DNA of 64,000 bases, taken from UBA1479 sp040216635 (GTDB lineage Bacteria > Pseudomonadota > Alphaproteobacteria > Rhodospirillales > Casp-alpha2). Below the pieces are notes generated by a model. The model did no database searches. It worked only from the letters and a program-made list of their open reading frames with translations, and had not been told where the DNA came from. The stretch's first letter is position 1; each line of letters opens with the position of its first letter. The stretch lies in contig JAVJOU010000028.1 in the NCBI GenBank assembly GCA_040216635.1, positions 1 through 64,000 of the forward strand, given 5' to 3'. A program made the translations under genes and the position numbers. Of the stretch, positions 7,685-14,786 are shown one piece after another.

Positions 7685-9496
7685 CTATTCGGCGGGCTCC
7701 AAGGCCCGGCGGTCGGCCGCACCCGATGCCGGAACCCCATCGGGGTCCAAGGTCGGGTCCAGGCACAAAATTTCCTCGAACTCGTTGACGGCGTCGATTT
7801 CCGCGCCCATGGCGACGTTGGTCACGCGCTCCAGAATGAATTCCAGCACCACGGGCACCTGATGTTCGGCCATCAGATCCTGTGCCCGGGCGAAGGCTTC
7901 CTTGAATTCGTTGGGGCTTTTGATCCGGATCGCCTTGCAGCCCAGACCTTCGGCCACGGCGACATGATCAACACCGTAATCGCCCAGGTCGGGTGCGTTC
8001 ACGTTCTCGAACGACAGTTGCACGTTGTAGTCCATGTCGAAGCCGCGCTGGGCCTGGCGGATCAATCCCAGATAGGAATTGTTCACCACCACATGGATAT
8101 AGGGCAGTTTGAATTGTGCGCCGACGGCCAGTTCCTCGATCAGGAACTGGAAATCATAGTCACCGGAAACAGCGACGATTTCCTTGTCCGGGCAGGCCTT
8201 GCGCACGCCCAGGGCCGCCGGCAGGGTCCAGCCGAGCGGGCCCGCCTGGCCGGCGTTGATCCAGTTACGCGCGCCATTGACCTTGAGGAATTGCGCGGCG
8301 GCGATCTGGCTGAGGCCGATGGTCGTGACGTAGCAGACATCGCGGCCGAAGGCTTCGGTCATTTCCTGATAAACACGCTGCGGCTTCAGCGGAACTTCGT
8401 CGAAATGCGATTTGCGCTGCATGACTTCCTTGCGATGGGCGCATTCGCCCGCCCAATCGGACCAATCCGGCAGGCGGCCGTCTTCCTTCATCTCGCGCGC
8501 GGCATGTCCGAATACGGCAAGTGCCGCCTTGGCGTCGGACACGATACCGTAATCGGGTTCGAACACGCGGCCGATCTGGGTCGGCTCGATATCCACATGA
8601 ACGAAGGTCCGCCCCTTGGTGTAGACATCGACCGAGCCCGTATGCCGATTGGCCCAGCGGTTACCGATGCCGAGCACGAAATCCGATCGCAGGAATGACG
8701 CATTGCCGTAACGATGCGACGTCTGCAACCCGACCATGCCGATCATCAGCGGATGATCGTCGGGGATCGCCCCCCAGGCCATGAGCGTCGGGACCACGGG
8801 GATGCCCGTCAGTTCCGCGAATTCGACCAAAAGATCCTGAGCGTCGGCGTTTATGATGCCGCCGCCGGCGACGATCACGGGCCGTTCGGCCTTGGCCAGC
8901 ATCTCCATGGCCTTGTCGATCTGGCGGCGCGACGCTTTCGGTTTATAGACGGGAAGCGGCTCGTAAGTGTCGGGATCGAATTCGATTTCAGCCAACTGCA
9001 CATCAAGCGGCATGTCGATCAGCACCGGGCCCGGCCGGGCAGAGCGCATCAGATGGAACGCCTGCTGAAACACCCGGGGCACCAGGGCCGGTTCGCGCAC
9101 GGTCACCGCCCATTTGGTGACCGGCTTGGCGATGGCCTCGATATCGACCGCCTGGAAATCTTCCTTGTAGAGCTTGTCGCGGGGCGCCTGCCCTGTCACG
9201 CACAAGATCGGAATGCTGTCCGCTTGGGCCGAATAAAGACCCGTGATCATGTCCGTGCCCGCCGGGCCCGACGTGCCGATGCAAACCCCGATGTTGCCCG
9301 CCTTGGCCCGGGTATATCCCTCGGCCATGTGGGAGGCTCCTTCGACGTGGCGGGCCAGCACGTGATCGACCGTGCCGCGCTTTTTCATTGCCGCGTAGAA
9401 AGGATTGATCGCCGCCCCTGGAACACCGAAGGCGGCATTGACGCCCTCTTTTTCCAAAACCCGGACTGCTGCTTCCGCTGCCGTCATGCGTGCCAT
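7685..9496 (-). CDS. gcl: glyoxylate carboligase (tartronate-semialdehyde synthase)
   Basis: 603 residues. ThDP-, Mg- and FAD-dependent condensation of two glyoxylates to tartronate semialdehyde plus CO2. The decisive residue is Val51 in RHVEGASHMAEGY: Gcl carries Val where nearly all other ThDP enzymes carry the catalytic Glu that activates the cofactor. The ThDP-binding segment with GDYDFQFLIEELAVG lies in the C-terminal third, followed by NNSYLGLIRQ. Overall order is PYR domain, FAD/central domain, PP domain. A GGGG-containing ribosome-binding sequence lies about 10 bases before the start. First gene of the salvage cluster; its upstream region is unusually AT-rich and holds a candidate IclR-type operator. 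Confidence 0.97.
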   Translation of the reverse strand: MARMTAAEAAVRVLEKEGVNAAFGVPGAAINPFYAAMKKRGTVDHVLARHVEGASHMAEGYTRAKAGNIGVCIGTSGPAGTDMITGLYSAQADSIPILCVTGQAPRDKLYKEDFQAVDIEAIAKPVTKWAVTVREPALVPRVFQQAFHLMRSARPGPVLIDMPLDVQLAEIEFDPDTYEPLPVYKPKASRRQIDKAMEMLAKAERPVIVAGGGIINADAQDLLVEFAELTGIPVVPTLMAWGAIPDDHPLMIGMVGLQTSHRYGNASFLRSDFVLGIGNRWANRHTGSVDVYTKGRTFVHVDIEPTQIGRVFEPDYGIVSDAKAALAVFGHAAREMKEDGRLPDWSDWAGECAHRKEVMQRKSHFDEVPLKPQRVYQEMTEAFGRDVCYVTTIGLSQIAAAQFLKVNGARNWINAGQAGPLGWTLPAALGVRKACPDKEIVAVSGDYDFQFLIEELAVGAQFKLPYIHVVVNNSYLGLIRQAQRGFDMDYNVQLSFENVNAPDLGDYGVDHVAVAEGLGCKAIRIKSPNEFKEAFARAQDLMAEHQVPVVLEFILERVTNVAMGAEIDAVNEFEEILCLDPTLDPDGVPASGAADRRALEPAE

Positions 9497-9563
9497 GAAC
9501 TGTTTCCCCTACTAGGACCTTTCATTCAGGGTGACAGCCCTTGGAAAACGCGGCAACCATTTT

Positions 9564-9575
9564 GGAAATTATTCC
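9564..9575. promoter_or_regulatory. candidate IclR-type operator upstream of gcl
   Basis: The dyad GGAA-ATTA-TTCC at 9564-9575 sits between the predicted promoter and the gcl start. The same GGAA-N4-TTCC pattern recurs upstream of the adjacent IclR-family regulator gene (10638-10649). Additional TTGGAAAA half-sites occur at 9541-9548 and 9635-9642. IclR-family operators commonly have GGAA/TTCC arms. The regulator-site assignment is inferred. Confidence 0.5.
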
Positions 9576-9603
9576 GTATTTTGGTAAAGTGTATTTTTTA
9601 TTA

Positions 9604-9631
9604 TTTATATCAATTAGTTAAAAAATATCAT
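9604..9631 (-). promoter_or_regulatory. predicted gcl promoter
   Basis: On the minus strand ATGATA (9631-9626) and TATAAA (9609-9604) are 16 bp apart. They lie in the most AT-rich stretch between genes on this side of the window (9589-9645). Initiation near 9597 would give a 5' leader of about 100 bases that contains the GGAA-N4-TTCC dyad, so a bound repressor would lie just downstream of the start point. Confidence 0.4.
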
Positions 9632-9666
9632 TTTTTGGAAAATTAGCGATACAGATGATTTCCACA

Positions 9667-9694
9667 CAAAAAAGGGCGGTGCCAAGCACCGCCC
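9667..9694 (-). terminator. Rho-independent terminator after the IclR-type gene
   Basis: Nine-base arms GGGCGGTGC (9674-9682) and GCACCGCCC (9686-9694) enclose a three-base loop. On the minus strand the stem is followed at once by six Ts (9673-9668). It lies 38 bp past the stop of the regulator gene and separates it from the gcl transcription unit. Confidence 0.9.
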
Positions 9695-9732
9695 CGGAAA
9701 GCATATTCCAGCCGGAATTCCGCCCTGTTAAA

Positions 9733-10557
9733 TCAGGGCTCGCGGCTGCCGAGTTCGCTGGCGATCGCCGTCGCCGCACGGGTCACCAGCCCTGCCAGGG
9801 CGGTGATCTTTTCATCCGAAATACGTGCCGACGGGCCGGACACGGAAATCGCGGCAATGGGCTCGTCATGTTCATTGAACACCGCCGAGGCGATGCAGCG
9901 CAGGCCGATGGCGTGTTCCTCGTCATCAATGGTGTATCCCTGGCGCTTGATCAGGCCCAGGGCTTCGCGGAAACGCACCGGCGTGGCCAATGTCTTATCC
10001 GTCACCTTGGTCAGGCCGTGGCGCTGCAGGATGCGGTTGACCTCTTCTTCCGACTGATTGGCGAGCAGGACCTTGCCGACCCCGGAACAATGCATCGGCA
10101 CTCGCGTACCGGGGGCGCGGTAGGCCCGCATGGTTTCGCGGCTTTCGACCTGCGCCAGGTAGATGACCTCGCCGTCGTCCTGGATCGCCAGTTTCACGGT
10201 CTCGCCCGTTTCTTCCATCAGCCGGCGCATAATCGGGCGCGCCATGACGACCAGGTCACGCGACCGGATGAAGGCGTTGCCGATCACGAAAGCCTCGACC
10301 CCGACATGCCACAGGGCCGTCGCCTGATCGAACCGCACGATGCGGTCATGCTGCATGGTGGTCAGCAGACGGTGGGTGGTCGACGGCGGCAACCCCACCG
10401 TCAGCGCAACGTCCGTCAGCGTCATGCCGTCTTCGGCGCGGGCCAGGGCCTTGAGAATGGAAATCGCGCGGGCCAGAGATTGGACCTGGCCTCCTGTGTC
10501 TTCCTTGGAACGCGTGCGGGTGCGTCCCCGGGTGCGTGGGCGGGCTGTTTCAGCCAT
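9733..10557 (-). CDS. IclR-family transcriptional regulator of the glyoxylate genes
   Basis: 274 residues from the chosen start at 10557, which has AGGGAAGAA upstream; an in-frame extension to 10632 lacks such a site. After an Arg-rich N-terminal tail, residues about 25-90 form the winged HTH (SLARAISILKALA, then LPPSTTHRLL as recognition helix). The rest is the IclR effector domain, ending in SVSGPSARIS and a helical tail. IclR relatives AllR and IclR sense glyoxylate and control gcl or aceBAK genes, so control of the adjacent gcl-hyi-glxR-glcDEF genes by a C2 acid is a reasonable inference. A GGAA-N4-TTCC dyad 80 bp upstream suggests autoregulation. Confidence 0.92.
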   Translation of the reverse strand: MAETARPRTRGRTRTRSKEDTGGQVQSLARAISILKALARAEDGMTLTDVALTVGLPPSTTHRLLTTMQHDRIVRFDQATALWHVGVEAFVIGNAFIRSRDLVVMARPIMRRLMEETGETVKLAIQDDGEVIYLAQVESRETMRAYRAPGTRVPMHCSGVGKVLLANQSEEEVNRILQRHGLTKVTDKTLATPVRFREALGLIKRQGYTIDDEEHAIGLRCIASAVFNEHDEPIAAISVSGPSARISDEKITALAGLVTRAATAIASELGSREP

Positions 10558-10636
10558 GAACGGTTCTTCCCTATTTTTATTGTCGGACAGGCACCGCAGA
10601 GCCCCGCGGCGCCGGGCCTTCCGAATTTTCACAATG

Positions 10637-10650
10637 CGGAAGCATTTCCG
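10637..10650. promoter_or_regulatory. candidate autoregulatory operator of the IclR-type gene
   Basis: CGGAA-GCAT-TTCCG is a perfect 14-bp dyad about 80 bp upstream of the regulator start and 28 bp after the methyltransferase stop. Its core GGAA-N4-TTCC equals that of the gcl upstream site (9564-9575) in arm sequence and spacing. Confidence 0.5.
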
Positions 10651-10677
10651 AAAACGTTGCCCGATAGGGTCGAAAAG

Positions 10678-11502
10678 TCAAGCCCGAATGCAGACGAATT
10701 CCACAGGAATGGCGCGCTGTTGCTCGATATTACGGGCCGAATTGCGCATCCTCTCCAACGCCTGATCGTTGAGAACGACCAGCGGGCTGAGGACCGGCGG
10801 GCCGGATGTCTTCGCCCGGTCACGCGACGCCTGATTGAAGGCCAGGGCCTTTTCCGTGGAATCGTACACGTCCCGCACCTCAAACCCGGCACCTTCCAGG
10901 ATCGCCACGGTTTCATCGGGTGCCGTCAAATGGCTGATCTCGGCCGTCATGGCCCAGGGCACGGGATAGATGACATCCCCGCCCGGCCCCTGGGCGATCT
11001 CGCCCGCGATGAACCGGGCCCCCGGCTTCAGAACACGCGCGGCCTCGGCGAAAAAGTGCGCCTTGTCGGGCACGCTCATGGACACGTTCTGGGTATAGCC
11101 GCCGTCGAAGGATGCGCCGTCGAACGGCAGGTTGAGCGCATCGCCCGTCTGGAACGACGTTGCCTCTCCAAGCCCCGTCATATCGGCCAATGTCGACGCG
11201 ACCGCGATGAATTCGGGGGTCAGATCGATGCCCGTGACCTTGGCCCCGGTGATCGCCGCGATATAGCGCGCCGGCCCGCCGATCCCGCAGCCGATATCGA
11301 TGATCGCCTGTCCGGCCCGCGGCTGCAGACGTTCGATCAGCTCATCCGTCGCGGCAACGCCCCGGGTATGCAGATGATCCAGGGGGGCAAGGTCCCGGGC
11401 GGTCAGCCGGCCCTGTGCCACACCGGCTTCGTCAAGTTTGGCCAGAATGGCTTCCAGCAAGGATCCATGGGTGTAATGGGCGGCGACTTTATCGGCGGTC
11501 AC
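10678..11502 (-). CDS. class I SAM-dependent methyltransferase
   Basis: 274 residues starting with GTG at 11502, preceded by GGGAGAG six bases upstream. The Rossmann-type SAM-binding motif I reads IIDIGCGIGGPARYIA near residues 67-82, with the acidic residue of motif II in VTGIDLTPEF and motif IV in GDALNLPFDGASFD. The GGPARY variant of motif I is common in sarcosine/dimethylglycine and tocopherol-type methyltransferases (Methyltransf_11). The substrate cannot be deduced. It precedes the regulator gene on the same strand with a 120-bp gap. A link to the glyoxylate cluster (for example glycine methylation) is only a thought. Confidence 0.85.
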   Translation of the reverse strand: MTADKVAAHYTHGSLLEAILAKLDEAGVAQGRLTARDLAPLDHLHTRGVAATDELIERLQPRAGQAIIDIGCGIGGPARYIAAITGAKVTGIDLTPEFIAVASTLADMTGLGEATSFQTGDALNLPFDGASFDGGYTQNVSMSVPDKAHFFAEAARVLKPGARFIAGEIAQGPGGDVIYPVPWAMTAEISHLTAPDETVAILEGAGFEVRDVYDSTEKALAFNQASRDRAKTSGPPVLSPLVVLNDQALERMRNSARNIEQQRAIPVEFVCIRA

Positions 11503-11606
11503 GCGAACTCTCCCGATTTTGTTCTAACAAGCTGATTGGACGCGGCCTGGCAAATCCCCACGTCCCCCAAGCCGGGCATATCGGAAATTAACAGCCGTTC
11601 GCGCAA

Positions 11607-11634
11607 TAAAAAACCGCGCCCAAAGGCGCGGTTT
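11607..11634 (-). terminator. Rho-independent terminator of rpmJ
   Basis: AAACCGCGCC (11611-11620) and GGCGCGGTTT (11625-11634) form a perfect ten-base stem with a CAAA loop. Read on the minus strand, the stem runs into a T-rich tail (11612-11605). It lies 35 bp beyond the rpmJ stop. Confidence 0.9.
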
Positions 11635-11668
11635 CAAAAAGGTACACGCCAACACGGCGCTCCCCGCA

Positions 11669-11794
11669 TCACCCTTGGCGGGCTTTGAAGCGCGGATTCT
11701 TTTTATTGATCACATAGACGCGGCCCTTGCGGCGCACGACACGGCAATTTTTATCGCGCGTCTTCGCGGACTTAAGTGAATTCAGGACTTTCAT
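11669..11794 (-). CDS. rpmJ: 50S ribosomal protein L36 (bL36)
   Basis: 41 residues, beginning MKVLNSLKSAKTR and ending with KNPRFKARQG, the typical bL36 C-terminus. It is the Cys-poor (C-minus) paralogue form. Only one Cys remains (KNCRVVRRKGR) and the four zinc ligands of the classic form are lost, so zinc binding is not expected. This 41-residue form is the usual one in Alphaproteobacteria and stands alone rather than in the spc operon. A GGAG sequence about ten bases upstream supports the start, and a strong terminator follows. The neighbouring plus-strand exporter is divergent. Confidence 0.97.
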   Translation of the reverse strand: MKVLNSLKSAKTRDKNCRVVRRKGRVYVINKKNPRFKARQG

Positions 11795-12052
11795 GGTCTC
11801 AAGCTCCGTTTGCGAGCCGTTCAAAGGGCAAAATTCGGATCCGGTCAGGCCGGAAGCGGCGGAAACTACCCAAACCGCCCTGCCCTGTCAACTGCGACGG
11901 GCCGGGTTTTCGACCGGGGGTTCTTTATCCCTTCATGGGAAGACTGTATAGACTGGCATTGTATACACATTCCAGCCCCCGTCCGCCGGCCTTCGAACAC
12001 CGTGCCGCCCTCGGGCGCACGGATGCCCCAGGCCCGAAACCGAAAGCCGCCC

Positions 12053-13024
12053 ATGGACCCATCCCCCGAACCCGCCGCCCCCCAGAAAGGGCGATCAGAC
12101 GCCGTCCGGGGGATTCTGTGGATGGTCCTGGCGAGCCTTTGTTTCGCCTGCATGCATGCGGTCATCAAGAAAGTCGCCCAAACGGGCATTCACCCGTTCG
12201 AAACAGCCTTTTTCCGCCTGTTGTTCGGAATGCTGCCGATCATTCCGTTCTTCATAAAGGATGGCCTGAAGCCGCTGAAAACGAAACGGTTGGGACTGCT
12301 GACCCTGCGCGGCGTGCTCAATTCGGCGGCCATGATGTGTTATTTCTTCGCCCTTTCCGTGGCCCCCCTGGCGCAAGTGACCGCATTGGGATTCTCCGCC
12401 CCCATTTTCGCCACGGTCCTGGCGGTGTTCTTTTTGGGCGAGGTCGTGCGCATGCGCCGTTGGACGGCCATTCTGTTGGGATTCGCCGGCACGGTGGTGA
12501 TTCTGCGCCCCGGCTTCATTCCGCTGGAACTGGGGCCCATGCTGGTCGTCATATCGTCACTGATCTGGGGCGCCTGCATGATCATCATCAAACGCCTTAG
12601 CGAAACGGAATCGAGTGCCACCATCACGGTTTACATGTCCCTGGTGATGATGCCCATTCTGCTTGTGCCGTCGGTCTTCGTCTGGACCTGGCCCGGCCCT
12701 GAACAATGGGGGCTTCTGATCGGTCTCGGCATCCTGGGCGGCGGGGCGCAGTTGTCCATGGCGCAAGCCCTGAAACTGGCCGACACCCACGTCGTCGGGC
12801 CGATCGACTTCATACGCCTGGTCTGGGTCACGGCGCTGGGCTATGTCATCTTCAACGAGCTGCCGGACCTGTTCGTGTGGATCGGCGGCGCCATGATCCT
12901 GGGCTCGACCGCCTATATCGCCTACCGCGAACACAGGCTGGGCCGGGACAAGGGCGTGGTCGTCGGACCGCCGGGGGCGCGCACCACGGTCCCCATCAAA
13001 TCACAGATCGAATCAAAGGAATAG
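12053..13024 (+). CDS. EamA/DMT-superfamily inner-membrane transporter
   Basis: 323 residues from the ATG at 12053; the frame is open further upstream (an ATG at 12023 is possible), but no clear ribosome-binding site decides. After a Pro-rich cytosolic tail there are about ten hydrophobic segments in two homologous EamA halves: the first from GILWMVLASLCFACMHAVI, the second from LGPMLVVISSLIWGACMII. EamA proteins export or exchange amino acids, nucleosides or sugars, and the substrate is unknown. The stop is followed four bases later by the next ATG, so it forms an operon with the aminotransferase-like gene. Confidence 0.88.
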   Translation: MDPSPEPAAPQKGRSDAVRGILWMVLASLCFACMHAVIKKVAQTGIHPFETAFFRLLFGMLPIIPFFIKDGLKPLKTKRLGLLTLRGVLNSAAMMCYFFALSVAPLAQVTALGFSAPIFATVLAVFFLGEVVRMRRWTAILLGFAGTVVILRPGFIPLELGPMLVVISSLIWGACMIIIKRLSETESSATITVYMSLVMMPILLVPSVFVWTWPGPEQWGLLIGLGILGGGAQLSMAQALKLADTHVVGPIDFIRLVWVTALGYVIFNELPDLFVWIGGAMILGSTAYIAYREHRLGRDKGVVVGPPGARTTVPIKSQIESKE

Positions 13025-13028
13025 ACGC

Positions 13029-14174
13029 ATGGCGATTCTTGGCAATCAACGTCACCTGTTCGACATTCCCGACGATGTCGCCTGGTTCAATTGCGCCTCG
13101 CGCACGCCGTTCTTGAAATCGGTGGCGGCGGCCGGCATCAAGGGCATGGATGCCAGGCTGCATACCTGGGATTGGAACTGGGGCGAGACAACCGGCCATG
13201 CCGAAGCCATACGCGGCCTGTTCGCCGGCCTGATCGGCGCCACCGCAGACGACATCGCAATTCAGCCGTCCGCCAGCTACGGCCTGGCCACGGCGGCCCG
13301 GAACCTGGAAATCGCCCGCGGACAGAAGATCGTCGTCCTGCAGGATCAATTTCCGTCCAACGTCTTCATTTGGATGGAAAAAGCCGCCGAAACGGGGGCG
13401 CAATTGGTCACCGTTCCCAGACCGGATGACGGCGATTGGACGGCTGCCGTACTGGCGCATCTCGACGATGACACAGCCCTGGCCACCTTGCCGCCCTGTC
13501 ATTGGTCGGACGGCACGCAGGTCGATCTAGAAGCGGTCGGAGAGAAGTGCCGGAAACTGGGGGCCGCCCTTGTCGTCGATGCCACCCAATGGATCGGCGT
13601 CGCCCCGTTCGACATCAGGCGCGTGAAACCCGATTTCCTGGTCGCCGCCGCCTATAAATGGCTTCTGTGCCCGCACGGCATGTCGTTTCTTTATGCCGCA
13701 CCCGAACGACAAAACGGATGGCCGCTGGAACATCACGACTACAATCATCCGGCCACGGCGGCCAGTATCGAAGGTGCGCTGGTGTATGACCCCACCCATT
13801 CCGACGGGGCCCGCCGCTATGACGTCGGGCAAACCTTCAATCCCGTGCAACTGCCCATGGCGCGGGCGGCGTTGCAACAGGTCACCGCCTGGTCGCCCGA
13901 AAACCTGGCCGAGACCCTGGCCCCCATCACGGCGCGTATTCTGGAAACCGCCAGAGAACTCGGCTATTCCGTCCCGCCCGCAGGCCGCGGGTCGGCGCAT
14001 ATTACGGCCCTGGCCAAGGAAACGCCGCCCCCTGCGGACATGGTCCAACAGCTTGCCGAACAGGGTGTCCATGCATCCTTGCGCGGCGGGCGGCTGCGAC
14101 TGGCGCCGTACGTTCATGTAACGGAAGATGATATCCGCCGATTGCAGGACGCATTGGCCGACGCCTGGGCGTAA
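13029..14174 (+). CDS. class V aminotransferase-like PLP enzyme
   Basis: 381 residues. Fold-type I PLP enzyme related to cysteine desulfurases and kynureninases. The Schiff-base lysine is Lys210 in AAAYKWLLCPHG, and the cofactor-pyridine Asp is Asp184 in VVDATQW. The N-terminal segment with FNCASRTPF is typical of a subgroup of uncharacterised class V enzymes. There is no desulfurase active-site Cys loop in the usual place, so a transaminase, lyase or epimerase is more likely than IscS-type chemistry. AAAGGAA precedes the start. It is translationally coupled to the EamA transporter, suggesting the transporter moves the substrate or product of this enzyme. Confidence 0.85.
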   Translation: MAILGNQRHLFDIPDDVAWFNCASRTPFLKSVAAAGIKGMDARLHTWDWNWGETTGHAEAIRGLFAGLIGATADDIAIQPSASYGLATAARNLEIARGQKIVVLQDQFPSNVFIWMEKAAETGAQLVTVPRPDDGDWTAAVLAHLDDDTALATLPPCHWSDGTQVDLEAVGEKCRKLGAALVVDATQWIGVAPFDIRRVKPDFLVAAAYKWLLCPHGMSFLYAAPERQNGWPLEHHDYNHPATAASIEGALVYDPTHSDGARRYDVGQTFNPVQLPMARAALQQVTAWSPENLAETLAPITARILETARELGYSVPPAGRGSAHITALAKETPPPADMVQQLAEQGVHASLRGGRLRLAPYVHVTEDDIRRLQDALADAWA

Positions 14175-14180
14175 CCCGCC

Positions 14181-14564
14181 TTAAGACCCGCCCGGCGACC
14201 GGCCGGCCAAAACTTCATTGACGACGGTGATCAAGCGGTCCATTTCGACCGGCTTGGTCTCGTAAGCCGCCGCCCCGGCGGAAAAAGCCTCGTCGTGGTC
14301 TGCGGCCGTGTCGTGGGCCGACAGGGCAATGACGGGAACGGCCTTCACCGCATCGAGCTTTTTCAACTCCCGGATGACTTCGAACCCCGTCATCTTGGGC
14401 ATGCTCATGTCACACAGGATCAGGTCCGGCGGGGAAGCATTGGCCTGTTCCAGGCCGATATCCCCGTCGGCCGCGATACGGATTTCATGTCCTTCACCGG
14501 ACAGGACGAGTTCGAGGAAGTTCTGAAAGAACTCATCGTCCTCGATCACCAAAATTGCAGCCAT
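14181..14564 (-). CDS. single-domain response regulator (CheY-like)
   Basis: 127 residues, a lone receiver domain. The acidic pair is Glu8-Asp9-Asp10 (VIEDDE), the phospho-acceptor is Asp52 (LILCDMSMPKMTG), the switch Ser lies in ALSAHD and the conserved Lys in ETKPVE. The start at 14564 is preceded by GAGGAG at good spacing; the in-frame extension to 14630 is not needed. Having no output domain, it may act as a phosphate sink or shuttle. It is transcribed divergently from the large hybrid kinase, whose two receivers and HPt domain make a phosphorelay partner plausible. Confidence 0.92.
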   Translation of the reverse strand: MAAILVIEDDEFFQNFLELVLSGEGHEIRIAADGDIGLEQANASPPDLILCDMSMPKMTGFEVIRELKKLDAVKAVPVIALSAHDTAADHDEAFSAGAAAYETKPVEMDRLITVVNEVLAGRSPGGS

Positions 14565-14786
14565 TAATTTCTCCTCACGCCCAGGACACAGGCCCCGACC
14601 GTTTCCAAGCGGCGGAAAGATTAACGCCAATCACCCGTCCCGTCCATCTAACCTGGCGTCTGCTTCCGCATAAAAACACCTGTCCGATTGGCCTATCGAA
14701 CTGAAGCCGGAAATCTGCTTGTATTAGATGTTTATGGGCTTGAACCCGTGCTTCGGCATGGGGAGCGGAACGGACCGGAACGGACA

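Noticed and set aside
5600..8698. A 1,032-codon open frame on the plus strand opposite glxR, hyi and gcl
   Set aside because: It is antisense to three well-identified enzymes with intact catalytic residues. Its translation is His/Gly/Arg-rich without domain structure, a known effect of GC-rich codon bias.
9655..11535. A 626-codon plus-strand frame opposite the IclR-type and methyltransferase genes
   Set aside because: It crosses a clear terminator and two real genes, and its composition is that of an antisense shadow.
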